Of a DNA stretch of 64,000 bases, positions 24,676 to 35,062 are shown in pieces (position 1 is the stretch's first letter; each line of letters opens with the position of its first letter). The position numbers and the translations under genes were made by a program. The notes below the pieces were generated by a model, which worked only from the letters and a program-made list of their open reading frames with translations, was not told the DNA's origin and ran no database searches. Source of the DNA: Nocardioides sp. S5 (GTDB taxonomy: Bacteria; Actinomycetota; Actinomycetes; Propionibacteriales; Nocardioidaceae); contig NZ_CP022296.1 in assembly GCF_017310035.1 (NCBI RefSeq), positions 3,286,001 through 3,350,000 on the forward strand, in the 5' to 3' direction.

Positions 24676-26649
24676 TCAGACGACCGAGAGCGGCAGCAGC
24701 GTCTGGCCCGTCGGGCCGACCTGGATCTCGGTGCCCATCTCCGGGCACACCCCGCAGTCGTAGCACGGGGTCCAGCGGCAGTCCTCGATCTCGATGTCGG
24801 CACCGTCGGCGGCCGCGAGGGCGTCCTCCCAGTCACCCCACAGCCAGTCCTTGTCGAGGCCAGAGTCGAGGTGCTCCCAGGGCAGCACCTCGTCGTAGTC
24901 GCGCTCGCGGGTGGTGTACCAGTCGACGTCGACGCCCGTGCCGGCGAGACCGCGCCCGGCGGCCTCCATCCAGCGGTCGTAGGAGAAGTGCTCGCTCCAG
25001 CCGTCGAAGCGGCCGCCGTCACGCCAGACCTCCTCGATGACCCGCCCGACGCGCCGGTCGCCTCGCGAGAGCAGTCCCTCGACGATGCCGGGCTTGCCGT
25101 CGTGGTAGCGGAAGCCGATCGCGCGAGCGAACAACTTGTCGTCACGCACGGTGTCGCGCAGCTTCTTCAGCCGCGCGTCGGTGGCCTCGTGGTCGAGCTG
25201 TGCCGCCCACTGGAACGGCGTGTGCGGCTTGGGCACGAACCCGCCGATGGAGACGGTGCAGCGGATGTCGTTGCGGCCGGAGACCTCGCGGCCGGTGGCG
25301 ATCACGCGCTTGGCGAGCTCGGCGACCTGCAGCACGTCCTCGTCGGTCTCGGTGGGCAGGCCGACCATGAAGTAGAGCTTCACCTGGCGCCAGCCGTGGG
25401 AGTACGCCGCCGCGACCGTGCGGATCAGGTCCTCCTCGCTGACCATCTTGTTGATGACCTTGCGCATCCGCTCCGAGCCGCCCTCGGGTGCGAACGTCAG
25501 GCCCGAGCGGCGACCGTTGCGGGAGAACTCGTTGGCGAGGGTGATGTTGAAGGCGTCGACACGCGTGCTGGGCAGCGAGAGGGAGACGTTGGTGCCCTCG
25601 TAGCGGTCGGCGAGGCCCTTGGCGACCTCCCCGATCTCGGTGTGGTCGGCGCTGGACAGCGACAGCAGGCCGACCTCCTCGAAGCCGGACTTGCGGATGC
25701 CGTTCTCGACCATCGCGCCGATGGTCTCGATCGAGCGCTCGCGCACCGGGCGGGTGATCATGCCCGCCTGGCAGAAGCGGCAGCCGCGGGTGCAGCCGCG
25801 GAAGATCTCGACCGAGAAGCGTTCGTGCACCGTCTCGGCGAGCGGCACGAGCGGGTTGGCCGGGTAGGGCCACTGGTCGAGGTCCATCAGCGTGTGCTTG
25901 CGCACCCGGAACGGGATGCCCGGACGGTTGGGCACCACGGCCTCGATCGAGCCGTCGGCGGCGTAGGCGACGTCGTAGAAGCGCGGGACGTAGATGTTGC
26001 CGGTCACCGCGAGGCGGCGCAGCAGCTCCTCGCGACCGCCGGGGCGGCCCTCGGCCTTCCACTCGCGCACCACGTCGGAGATCGCGAGCACGACCTCCTC
26101 GCCGTCACCGAGCACCGCGGCGTCGACGAAGTCGGCGATGGGCTCGGGGTTGAAGGCGGCGTGGCCGCCGGCGATGACGACGGGGTGGTCCTCGGTCCGG
26201 TCGGCAGCGTGCAGGGGGATGCCTGCGAGGTCGAGGGCGTTGAGCATGTTGGTGTAGCCGAGCTCGGTGGAGAAGCTCAGGCCGAACAGGTCGAAGGCGC
26301 CGACGGGACGGTGGCTGTCCACCGTGAACTGCGGGATCGGGCCCTGCTCGTCACCGGTGCGCATCACCTGCTCCATGTCGGGCCACACCGAGTAGGTGCG
26401 CTCGGCGAGGATCCAGTCGCGCTCGTTGAGCACCTCGTAGAGGATCTGCACGCCCTGGTTGGGCAGGCCCACCTCGTAGGCGTCGGGGTACATCAGCGCC
26501 CACCGCACGGTGGGGCCACCGGTCTCGGAGCTGGCGGCGCAGTCCCAGTCCTTGACGACGGAGTTGAGCTCGCCGCCGACGTACTGGATGGGCTTCTGCA
26601 CCGACGGCAGCTTGCCCTCCAGGCGCGGGAAGACCGACGCGACTGACAT
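24676..26649 (-). CDS. B12-binding-domain radical SAM protein (TIGR03960)
   Basis: 657 aa. The N-terminal half is a B12-binding-like Rossmann domain (YPDAYEVGLPNQGVQIL, FDLFGLSFSTELGYTNML, VIAGGHAAFNPEP). The radical SAM core has C-T-R-G-C-R-F-C near residue 285, the three cysteines of the 4Fe-4S cluster, then SLSSADHTEI and FAPEGGSERMR. The C-terminal region has a further Cys group (C-R-W-T-P-C-Y-D-C-G-V-C). Substrate unknown; the family pairs with DUF2344, which here lies beyond the glycan island. ATG 26649 matches the usual N-terminus (MSVASVFPRLE); GTG 26661 is an alternative. It follows rodA by 115 bp. Confidence 0.92.
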   Translation of the reverse strand: MSVASVFPRLEGKLPSVQKPIQYVGGELNSVVKDWDCAASSETGGPTVRWALMYPDAYEVGLPNQGVQILYEVLNERDWILAERTYSVWPDMEQVMRTGDEQGPIPQFTVDSHRPVGAFDLFGLSFSTELGYTNMLNALDLAGIPLHAADRTEDHPVVIAGGHAAFNPEPIADFVDAAVLGDGEEVVLAISDVVREWKAEGRPGGREELLRRLAVTGNIYVPRFYDVAYAADGSIEAVVPNRPGIPFRVRKHTLMDLDQWPYPANPLVPLAETVHERFSVEIFRGCTRGCRFCQAGMITRPVRERSIETIGAMVENGIRKSGFEEVGLLSLSSADHTEIGEVAKGLADRYEGTNVSLSLPSTRVDAFNITLANEFSRNGRRSGLTFAPEGGSERMRKVINKMVSEEDLIRTVAAAYSHGWRQVKLYFMVGLPTETDEDVLQVAELAKRVIATGREVSGRNDIRCTVSIGGFVPKPHTPFQWAAQLDHEATDARLKKLRDTVRDDKLFARAIGFRYHDGKPGIVEGLLSRGDRRVGRVIEEVWRDGGRFDGWSEHFSYDRWMEAAGRGLAGTGVDVDWYTTRERDYDEVLPWEHLDSGLDKDWLWGDWEDALAAADGADIEIEDCRWTPCYDCGVCPEMGTEIQVGPTGQTLLPLSVV

Positions 26650-26764
26650 GCTCGGGAACACCTCGATCGGGGGTGGGGAACAGGGGAGGCAGGGCGCGGA
26701 CGTCGACCGGACGGCGCGACGCCTCGATCCGCAAGGGTACGTCGCCGCGCCCGGCGCGGCCTAC

Positions 26765-27967
26765 TCAGCGAGGTGCGGGGAGCAGGCGGGTGGGCACCGC
26801 GCCCGCGGAGCGCAGGTGGATGTTCTGCAGCAGGCCGAGGGCGAGCATGCCGGCGAAGAGCGAGCTGCCGCCGTAGGAGACGAACGGCAGCGGGACGCCC
26901 GTGACGGGCATGATCCCCAGGCACATGCCGATGTTCTGGAAGCCCTGGAAGCCCCACCAGCAGGCGATGCCGGCCGCTGCGACCCGGCCGAAGAGGTCAC
27001 CGGCCTGGGCGGAGATCGCGAGCGCGCGCCAGATGACGACGGCCAGCAGCAGGATCAGGATGCCCGCCCCGACCAGGCCGAGCTCCTCACCGGCCACGGT
27101 GAAGATGAAGTCGGTGTGCTGCTCGGGCACGAAGCCCGACCGGGTCTGCGAGCCGTCGAAGAGCCCCTGCCCGAACAGGCCGCCGTTGCCGACCGCGATG
27201 CGCGCCTGCTCGGTGTTGTAGCCGGCCCCGCGCGGGTCGAGCGTCGGGTCGGTGAAGGCCAGGAAGCGGTCGACCTGGTAGGGCTTGAGCACCCCCATCG
27301 AGACGGCGGCGATCGCTCCGCCGCCCCCGGCGAGGGTGAGCCCGACCAGCCAGCGCCGCGAGGCGCCGGCGACCGCGAGGACCCCGAAGACGGTGGCGGT
27401 GAGCACCAGCATGGTGCCGAGGTCGGGCTGGAGCAGGATGAGGACGGCCGGGATGCCGGCGATGGCGAGCATCGCCGCCACCTCGAGGCTGCCCACGCCA
27501 CGGCCCCAGCGGCGCTCGGTGCGCTCGGCGACGACGAGGGCCATGCCGATGACCACCGCGAGCTTGGCGAACTCCGACGGCTGGATCGACATGCCGCCGA
27601 CCTGGAGCCACGAGCGCGAGCCGTTGATGGTCGAGCCGGCGACGAGCACCATCACGAGACCGCACACGCTGGCGACGTACGCCAGGGGCGCGAGGATGCG
27701 CACCCAGCGGTGGTCGGTGGCCACGACGGCCACCATCAGCACCAGCCCGATCGCGACGTTGACCAGCTGCTTGCGCAGGTAGGCGTCCGGGTCGCCCCCG
27801 GTGAGGTCCGCGCGCGTCGTGGTCGCCGACCAGACGAGCAGCGTGCCGACGGTGACCAGCGCCAGCGCGGCGCCCAGCAGCAGCCAGTCGAGGCCGGGTG
27901 CCCGCATGCCTGCAGACTGGCCCGGGCGCCCGGGACGCGCGGCGGGACGGTTGCTGAGGACGGTCAC
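26765..27967 (-). CDS. rodA: Rod-shape peptidoglycan polymerase RodA (SEDS)
   Basis: 400 aa with about ten membrane spans. It polymerises glycan strands from lipid II together with a class B PBP. SEDS signatures are present: NGSRSWLQVGGMSIQPSEFAKL, ILLQPDLGTMLVL (the Asp region), EQHTDFIFTVAGEELG and PLPFVSYGGSSL. The GTG start at 27967 is 4 bp after the PBP2 stop, so the pair is co-translated, matching the functional RodA-PBP2 complex. The N-terminal ~20 residues are Arg/Pro-rich and cytosolic. Confidence 0.95.
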   Translation of the reverse strand: MTVLSNRPAARPGRPGQSAGMRAPGLDWLLLGAALALVTVGTLLVWSATTTRADLTGGDPDAYLRKQLVNVAIGLVLMVAVVATDHRWVRILAPLAYVASVCGLVMVLVAGSTINGSRSWLQVGGMSIQPSEFAKLAVVIGMALVVAERTERRWGRGVGSLEVAAMLAIAGIPAVLILLQPDLGTMLVLTATVFGVLAVAGASRRWLVGLTLAGGGGAIAAVSMGVLKPYQVDRFLAFTDPTLDPRGAGYNTEQARIAVGNGGLFGQGLFDGSQTRSGFVPEQHTDFIFTVAGEELGLVGAGILILLLAVVIWRALAISAQAGDLFGRVAAAGIACWWGFQGFQNIGMCLGIMPVTGVPLPFVSYGGSSLFAGMLALGLLQNIHLRSAGAVPTRLLPAPR

Positions 27968-27971
27968 GGCG

Positions 27972-30104
27972 TCACTCCCCTGCCTCGGCCGACGGCTTCA
28001 CGGCCGGCGGCATGATCGAGCCGTCCTCGAGGAACTGCGGCAGCCGGGCGGGCGGAACGGTCCCGGGGGTGGCGGCGCGGGCAGGGCGCACGGTCTCGCC
28101 CTCGATGCCGTAGAGCGCCTCCCAGATCGCGCGGATCCCGTCGCCGGTGGAGCCGGACCCGGTGCCGCCCTGGCTGATCATCATCACCACGACGTAGTCC
28201 TCGGAGTAGGACGCGACCCAGCCGGTCGACTGCTTGCCGTAGACCTCGGCGGAGCCGGTCTTGGCGCGGATGGTGACCTCGTCGATCGGGAAGCCGCCGA
28301 GCTTCCACGCCATCGTGCCCACCCGCGAGACGTTCTCGAGCGCGCTGTCGATGTAGTCGAGGTACTTCTTCGGCACGTCCACGCGACCGGACCTGCGCGG
28401 CGCGATGCGGCGCAGCACCTCGCCCTCGGGGCTGACGATCGCCTTGGCGACGGTCGGCTCCCAGAGGATGCCGCCGTTGCTGAGGGCTCCGTAGGCGCGG
28501 GCGAGCTGGAGCGGGGTGACGATCGTGTCGCCCTGGCCGATCGAGAAGTTCACCGCGTCGCCGGCGCGGTAGAGGTTGCCCTCGAGGCAGAACTCCCGGG
28601 CGAACGTGTAGACGAAGTCGCTGGTGTCCTCGGTCTGCGGCTTCTCGCTCAGGTCGCAGTAGTAGTCCTTCTGGGACTCGTAGTAGTCCTGCTTCCACTG
28701 CCGGTCCGCGATGCGGCCGGGCGCCTCGCCGGGCAGGTCGATGCCGGTGCGGGAGCCGAACCCGAACTCCTTGGCCTCCTCCACGAGCGGGTCGCGCGCC
28801 CCGATGTCGGCGGGGTCGCTGCCGTAGCGCTGCCAGAAGTCGTAGCCGATGCGGTAGAAGAACGTGTTGCAGGAGACCTCGAGCGCCTTGGCGAAGCCGA
28901 TGTTGCCGTAGGCGCCGGACTCGTAGTTCTTGAAGACCCGGTTGCCGACCTGGAAGCCCGAGGAGCACGGGAGCGTGGTGTCCATCGCGTAGCCGTTGGT
29001 CAGCGCGCCGGCGGTCATGAAGGGCTTCCACGTCGAGCCGGGGGCGAACTGGCCCTGCGTGACGCGTGAGAGCAGCGGGGTGCCGGCCTCCTCGGAGTAG
29101 AGGCGGGCGAGCTGGGACTCGCTGATGCCGCCGGTCCACACGTCGGGGTCGTACGTCGGTTGGCTGGCCATGGCGACGACCCGGCCGGTCTTCGCGTCGA
29201 GCACCACCGCGGCACCGGAGTCCGCGGCGTACTTGCGCCCGGTCACCGAGTCGAGCTGGGTGCGCTGGAAGGCGATCCGCTCGGCGAGCTGGCGCTCCAC
29301 GACCGACTGCACCTTCGCGTCGATCGAGGTGACCAGGGTGTCGCCGGGGGTGCTCTCGACGAGCGAGTCGTCGCCCAGCACGCGGCCCATCGAGTCGACG
29401 GCGACGCGGCGGTAGCCGGGCAGCCCGCGCAACCACTCGTCGTACTGCTTCTCGACGCCGGCGCGGCCGACGACCGAGGCGCCGTTGAGGGAACGGTCGT
29501 CACGCTCGGCGGCGAGGTCGTACTCGTCCTCGGTGACGGGGCTGAGGTAGCCCAGGACGTGGGCGAGGTTGATGCCGAAGGGGCGCGGGTAGGACCGCAC
29601 GCTCTGCTGCTCGGCCAGGACGCCGGGGTAGTCCTCGGGCTGCTCGAGCACCCGCAGCGCCACGTCCTTGGAGACGTCGGTGGCGACCGGGACGGGCTGG
29701 TAGGGCGAGCCGTTCCAGCACACCTCGGGGACGCTGCCGGGGTCGCCGCACGTGACCAGGCTCGCCTCCACGTCGGCGGGGTCGGTCTCCACCGCGACGG
29801 CCACGCGGCGCACCAGCTCGGTGCGCTGGCGCTCCTCGAGCTTGCCGAGCAGGGTCCGGTCGACCGAGATCACCCACGAGGTCCGGTTGGCCACGAGCGG
29901 GCGGCCCTGGCTGTCGACGATGAGCCCGCGCTGCGGCTGGACGACGATGTCGCGCACCGACTGGTCGGCGGCCTGGGCCTGGTAGGACTCGCCGCCGATG
30001 ACCTGGAGGTAGTAGAGGCGGACGAAGAGCGTGGCGAACAGCGAGAAGGCCAGCACCTGCACCACGACCAGGCGCAGCCGGCTCCGCTGGCTGGACGGGC
30101 TCAC
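27972..30104 (-). CDS. mrdA: Penicillin-binding protein 2 (elongasome transpeptidase)
   Basis: 710 aa. One membrane anchor near residues 10-30, a dimerisation domain, then the transpeptidase domain with GSTWKPF near 356 (SxxK nucleophile), SCN near 412 (SxN) and KTGSAE near 613 (KTG). A Cys pair in the pedestal (VTCGDPG...EVCWNG) and CDLSEK...EFCLEG suggest extracytoplasmic disulfides. It crosslinks peptidoglycan during elongation with RodA. GTG 30104 overlaps the mreD stop (GTGA); the longer upstream frame is inside mreD. Confidence 0.95.
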   Translation of the reverse strand: MSPSSQRSRLRLVVVQVLAFSLFATLFVRLYYLQVIGGESYQAQAADQSVRDIVVQPQRGLIVDSQGRPLVANRTSWVISVDRTLLGKLEERQRTELVRRVAVAVETDPADVEASLVTCGDPGSVPEVCWNGSPYQPVPVATDVSKDVALRVLEQPEDYPGVLAEQQSVRSYPRPFGINLAHVLGYLSPVTEDEYDLAAERDDRSLNGASVVGRAGVEKQYDEWLRGLPGYRRVAVDSMGRVLGDDSLVESTPGDTLVTSIDAKVQSVVERQLAERIAFQRTQLDSVTGRKYAADSGAAVVLDAKTGRVVAMASQPTYDPDVWTGGISESQLARLYSEEAGTPLLSRVTQGQFAPGSTWKPFMTAGALTNGYAMDTTLPCSSGFQVGNRVFKNYESGAYGNIGFAKALEVSCNTFFYRIGYDFWQRYGSDPADIGARDPLVEEAKEFGFGSRTGIDLPGEAPGRIADRQWKQDYYESQKDYYCDLSEKPQTEDTSDFVYTFAREFCLEGNLYRAGDAVNFSIGQGDTIVTPLQLARAYGALSNGGILWEPTVAKAIVSPEGEVLRRIAPRRSGRVDVPKKYLDYIDSALENVSRVGTMAWKLGGFPIDEVTIRAKTGSAEVYGKQSTGWVASYSEDYVVVMMISQGGTGSGSTGDGIRAIWEALYGIEGETVRPARAATPGTVPPARLPQFLEDGSIMPPAVKPSAEAGE

Positions 30105-30613
30105 GTGGTCGCCCACTGGGGAGCGAGGCGGGCGAAGAGCTTCATCAGCGGCGGCAGCACGAAGGGCGTGAGCAGCACGTCCCACACGAGGGCGACCAAC
30201 ACGACCTCGAGCAGGCCCGAGACCGACATCGCCGGGTCGTCGAGCAGGATCCCGGACAGGGCGAAGATCGAGGTGGCCGCGAAGGACGCGGCCGCGACGG
30301 TGCCCACCACGGCGAGCGCGCTGGGGCGTACGTCCTGGCGCACCCGTGCGGCGAGGAAGGCCGCGATCGTCAGGGCCAGCGCCCACCGCCCGGCGACGTG
30401 GTCGGCCGGCGGGGCGAGGTCGAGCACGAGGCCGGCGGTGAAGCCGAGGACCAGCGCGAACGGCGCCTCGACGGTCAGCGCCGCCGCGACGACGACCAGG
30501 AGGCAGAGGTTGGGCACGATGCCGTTCCACGCCAGGTGCGGGAAGAGGGAGACCTGCACGACGAGGGCGACGAGCACCGCACCGAGCGCGGCGAGCCAGC
30601 GCAGCTGGGTCAT
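30101..30613 (-). CDS. mreD: Rod shape-determining protein MreD
   Basis: 170 aa, about five or six membrane spans. LFPHLAWNGIVPNLCLLVVVAAALTVEAPFALVLGFTAGLVLDL is the recognisable MreD core, with P-N-L and G-L-x-x-D. It is part of the elongasome scaffold linking MreC/MreB with RodA-PBP2. ATG 30613 overlaps the mreC stop (ATGA) and its own stop overlaps pbp2. Confidence 0.93.
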   Translation of the reverse strand: MTQLRWLAALGAVLVALVVQVSLFPHLAWNGIVPNLCLLVVVAAALTVEAPFALVLGFTAGLVLDLAPPADHVAGRWALALTIAAFLAARVRQDVRPSALAVVGTVAAASFAATSIFALSGILLDDPAMSVSGLLEVVLVALVWDVLLTPFVLPPLMKLFARLAPQWATT

Positions 30614-31547
30614 CTCAGGCTCCCGTCGGCCTCGATGACGGCGCGGTCGCTCCCGGAGCCGCTGGGCACCATCACGCCCACCACGTCGAGGGCGGAGAAG
30701 TCGACGAAGGGCTTGACGACCGCGCGCTGGGAGGCCTCGCGCAGCGAGCTGTAGACGTCGGTGATCGTGCCGATCGGCACACCGGGGGCGTAGGGGCCGG
30801 TGGTGCTCCCCCACGTCACGACCGTGTCGCCGCGGGCCGGGACGGAGGCGTCGTCGACCAGGCGCAGGTCGAGCCCGGTCTCCTGGTCGAGCGAGCCGCT
30901 GCCGGTGACGAAGCCGATCTCCATGCTCGACCCGACGCGACCGCCGACCGTGGAGTCGGGGTCGATGACCAGCAGCACGGTCGCGGTGCTGCGGGTGACC
31001 CGGAGCACCCGGCCGACGAGGCCCTCGTCGTTGACGACCGTCATGTCCGGACCGAGCCCGGCGGCGGAGCCGGCGTCGATGGTGACCGTGAGGCTCTGCG
31101 CCTGGCGCGGACCCATCGCCACCACGCGGGCCGGGACGAGGGCCGAGCCCAGGTCGGCCGCGGCGGCGGTGAGGCCGTCGTACTGCTCGAGGCGGTTGCG
31201 ATCGAAGCCGGCCAGCTCGACCTGGCCGCGCAGCTCGGCGTTGCTGGCCTCCAGCTCGCGCACCTCCTCGGCGAGGTCGCCCTTGCTGCGGAACCAGTCC
31301 GGCACCGCGGTGAAGGGGCGTACGGCGGTGGCCGCGGCGGACTCGGCGGGGCCGAGGGCCTCCCCGACCACGCGGCGCGCCGGCTCCAGCGGCGAGTCAC
31401 CACCACCCGAGACGTCGAGCGTGATGAGCGTGATGCTGGCCAGCACGAGGGCCACCAGCAGCGAGCGCGGCGCGCGGTTGCGCGACTCGAGCCGGTCGAG
31501 GCCCTTCCAGCGGCGCTCCCGGCCGTCGTGTCCCCCCCAGGCACCCA

Positions 31548-31548
<1 letters not shown>
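30610..31548 (-). CDS. mreC: Rod shape-determining protein MreC
   Basis: 312 aa. One N-terminal span (residues ~27-45, SLLVALVLASITLITL), a short coiled coil (KGDLAEEVRELEASNAELRGQVE), then the extracytoplasmic beta domains (PARVVAMGPRQAQSLTVTIDAGSAAGLGPDMTVVNDEGLVGRV). MreC activates PBP2-RodA. ATG 31548 overlaps the mreB stop (TGATG), which fixes the start; the frame is open 20 codons further upstream inside mreB. Confidence 0.95.
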
Positions 31549-32591
<1,043 letters not shown>

Positions 32592-32729
32592 GCCGCTGTG
32601 CCCTCAGGTCGGTCGTGCCGGGAAGAGGGGTCAGCAGCCCTCCCGCCGACCCTGACTCAGGTTAAGGAGCAGCGTCGCCTGTTCCCGGGAGGACACGCGC
32701 GGGGCAGGTGGGACTCAGGTGAAAGATGC

Positions 32730-32754
32730 CTCGCTCACGGGAACCGCGAGCGAG
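32730..32754 (-). terminator. Terminator-like hairpin after ndk
   Basis: CTCGCTCACGG, loop GAA, CCGCGAGCGAG: ten of eleven bases pair (one A-C mismatch). It lies 6 bp after the ndk stop, and on the minus strand it is followed by CATCTTTCACC. It separates ndk from the mreB operon. Confidence 0.55.
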
Positions 32755-32760
32755 CTCGCG

Positions 32761-33192
32761 TCAGTCCGGGAGCTCGGAGAACCAGATCCCGATCTCACGC
32801 GCCGCCGACTCCGGGGAGTCGGAGCCGTGCACGATGTTCTGCTGGACCGCCACGCCCCAGTCGCGGCCCAGATCGCCGCGGATGGTGCCGGGCGCGGCAA
32901 CGGTCGGGTCGGTGGCGCCGGCGAGGGAGCGGAAGCCCTCGATGCAGCGCTCGCCCTCGATGACCACGGCAAGCACCGGGCCGGAGAGCATGAACTCCAC
33001 CAGCGGGGTGTAGAACGGCTTGCCCTCGTGCTCGGCGTAGTGCTCGGCGAGGATCTCGGGGGTCGCGCTGCGCAGCTCGACGGCCGCGAGCGTGTAGCCC
33101 TTGGCCTCGATCCGGCGGAGGACCTCGCCCGAGAGGCCACGGCGTACGCCGTCGGGCTTGACGAGGACGAGGGAGCGCTGGACGTCGGTCAT
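32761..33192 (-). CDS. ndk: Nucleoside diphosphate kinase
   Basis: 143 aa, standard length. It equilibrates NTP/NDP pools by a phosphohistidine mechanism. RSLVLVKPDGVRRGL is the N-terminal signature and NIVHGSDS near residue 114-121 contains the catalytic His. It follows DUF4233 by 37 bp in the conserved folC-DUF4233-ndk order. Confidence 0.98.
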   Translation of the reverse strand: MTDVQRSLVLVKPDGVRRGLSGEVLRRIEAKGYTLAAVELRSATPEILAEHYAEHEGKPFYTPLVEFMLSGPVLAVVIEGERCIEGFRSLAGATDPTVAAPGTIRGDLGRDWGVAVQQNIVHGSDSPESAAREIGIWFSELPD

Positions 33193-33229
33193 GGCCGCAG
33201 CCTAGCGAGGCCGGGCCGACGGGTGGCGG

Positions 33230-33646
33230 CTAGCCCTGCTCGGCTCGGTACGCCGCCCACGCCGCGGCGCGCTCGCGCTCGATCTTGCGACCCAGGCCGT
33301 CAGCGGTGGCCCAGAGCACGGCGAAGACGAGCCCGAGGCCGAACATCACCGGCACCACGAAGCCCAGCGCGATCGCGCCGACCTGGACGGCATAGCCGAC
33401 CAGGTAGGCCCACTCGGCGCGCAGCATCCCGGCCAGCAGCAGGCACACGACGGCCAGACCGAGGCCGATGGTGATCGCGGTGCCGGCGGCGACACCGGCG
33501 ATGGTGATCATCACGGGCGTGGTCAGCCCGAGGGTGATCGCCTCGAGGCTGAGGACCGCCGCACACATGCCGCGCCGCGGCGAGCGCTGCGTGTTGGCGG
33601 GGTCGGGCGTGGGGTCGGGCGCGGTGTCGGGTGCGGTGTCGCTCAT
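33230..33646 (-). CDS. DUF4233 membrane protein
   Basis: 138 aa. After a Pro/Asp-rich cytosolic N-terminus there are four hydrophobic segments (AAVLSLEAITLGLTTPVMI..., ITIGLGLAVVCLLLAGML, WAYLVGYAVQVGAIALGFV, MFGLGLVFAVLWATADGLGRKIE). The R-G-M-C-A-A-V-L-S-L-E start is typical of actinobacterial DUF4233. It sits between folC (ATGA overlap) and ndk, as in M. tuberculosis Rv2446c. Function unknown. Confidence 0.88.
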   Translation of the reverse strand: MSDTAPDTAPDPTPDPANTQRSPRRGMCAAVLSLEAITLGLTTPVMITIAGVAAGTAITIGLGLAVVCLLLAGMLRAEWAYLVGYAVQVGAIALGFVVPVMFGLGLVFAVLWATADGLGRKIERERAAAWAAYRAEQG

Positions 33647-35028
33647 CGTCGTCCCTTCAGCAGGCTGCGCGCCTCGCCGACCGTGACCACCGACCCCGTG
33701 ACGAGGACGGCGCCGGAGCCGATCGAGACGTCGATCGCCTCCCCCGCCTCGGCGAGGGTGGCGCCGCGCTCGATGGCGTCGGACAGGTCGGGCACGACGC
33801 TGACCCGGTCCTCGCCGAAGACCTCGACCGCGGCCCGGCCGAGCGCAGCCGCCGACATCGAGCGCGGGGTCGAGTTCTGCGTGCAGACCAGGTAGGCCAG
33901 GTGGGGCTCCAGCACGTTCAGCAGGCCCTCGTGGTCCTTGTCCTCCATCACGCCCATCACGCCCACCAGCGGGCTGAAGGCGAACGAGTCCTCCAGTGCG
34001 GCGGCGAGGGCCTCGGCGCCGTGCGGGTTGTGGGCGGCGTCGAGGACGATGGTGGGGCTGCGCCGGATGATCTCCAGCCGTCCCGGGGAGGTCACCTCGG
34101 CGAACGCGGCGCGCACGAGGTCCTCGTCGAGCTCGCCGCTGCCCGCGAAGGCCTCGACGGCCGCCAGGGCCACGGCCGCGTTCTGCGCCTGGTGGGCGCC
34201 GTAGAGCGGCAGGAACACGTCGTCGTACGCCCCCCGCAGGCCTTGCAGCGACACCATCTGACCGCCGACGGCGGGCGTGCGGGACAGGACGCCGAACTCG
34301 ACGCCCTCGCGGGCGACGGTCGCGCCGACCTCGGCCGCGCGCTCCAGGAGGACTGCTGCGACCTCGGGGGTCTGCTCGGCGAGCACCGCGACCGAGCCGG
34401 GCTTGATGATCCCGGCCTTCTCGCGCGCGATGGCGACCGGGTCGTCGCCGAGGTACTTGGCGTGGTCGACCGCGACCGGGAGCACGACGGCCACGTCGGC
34501 GTCGACCACGTTGGTGGCGTCCCAGCTGCCGCCCATCCCGACCTCGACCACGGCGACGTCGACGGGAGCGTCGGCGAAGGCGGCGAAGGCCATCGCCACG
34601 ATGGTCTCGAAGAAGCTGAGCGGGTGGTCCTGGTCCGCGTCGACGAGGTGGGTGTAGGGGGCGACCTCGTTGAAGGCCCGCACGAAGGCCTCGTCGTCGA
34701 GGGGCTCGCCGTCGATGCTGATCCGCTCGCTCATCCGCTCCAGGTGCGGGGAGGTGAAGCGTCCGGTGCGCAGGTCGAGGGCCCGCAGGAGCGTCTCGAT
34801 CATCCGGCTGGTGCTGGTCTTGCCGTTGGTGCCGGTGAGGTGCACCGCGCGGAAGGACCGCTGGGGCTCGCCGAGGAGCTCGGTGAAGGCCTGGATGCGG
34901 TCCAGGCTGGGCTCGAGGCGGGTCTCGGGCCAGCGCGACAGCAGCGCGTCCTCGACCTCGTCGAAGGTCTGGGCGAGGCGCGGGGCGTCGCCGGGGGCTG
35001 CGTGGGGCTCAACGTCGGGGTCAGTCAT
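33643..35028 (-). CDS. folC: Folylpolyglutamate synthase / dihydrofolate synthase
   Basis: 461 aa. Adds glutamates to folates, and probably also makes dihydrofolate from dihydropteroate. The Mur-ligase fold shows GTNGKTSTSRM near residue 65 (ATP loop), FTSPHLERMSERI (folate/omega loop), EVGMGGSWDATNV and VLDAAHNPHGAEAL. Length and motifs are normal. It overlaps DUF4233 and starts 34 bp from the GNAT gene's stop. In many Actinobacteria valS lies just upstream in the same direction; here valS is on the other strand. Confidence 0.95.
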   Translation of the reverse strand: MTDPDVEPHAAPGDAPRLAQTFDEVEDALLSRWPETRLEPSLDRIQAFTELLGEPQRSFRAVHLTGTNGKTSTSRMIETLLRALDLRTGRFTSPHLERMSERISIDGEPLDDEAFVRAFNEVAPYTHLVDADQDHPLSFFETIVAMAFAAFADAPVDVAVVEVGMGGSWDATNVVDADVAVVLPVAVDHAKYLGDDPVAIAREKAGIIKPGSVAVLAEQTPEVAAVLLERAAEVGATVAREGVEFGVLSRTPAVGGQMVSLQGLRGAYDDVFLPLYGAHQAQNAAVALAAVEAFAGSGELDEDLVRAAFAEVTSPGRLEIIRRSPTIVLDAAHNPHGAEALAAALEDSFAFSPLVGVMGVMEDKDHEGLLNVLEPHLAYLVCTQNSTPRSMSAAALGRAAVEVFGEDRVSVVPDLSDAIERGATLAEAGEAIDVSIGSGAVLVTGSVVTVGEARSLLKGRR

Positions 35029-35062
35029 CTCGCCCCGAGTCTAGGGCCGCGCGCCCGAGGGC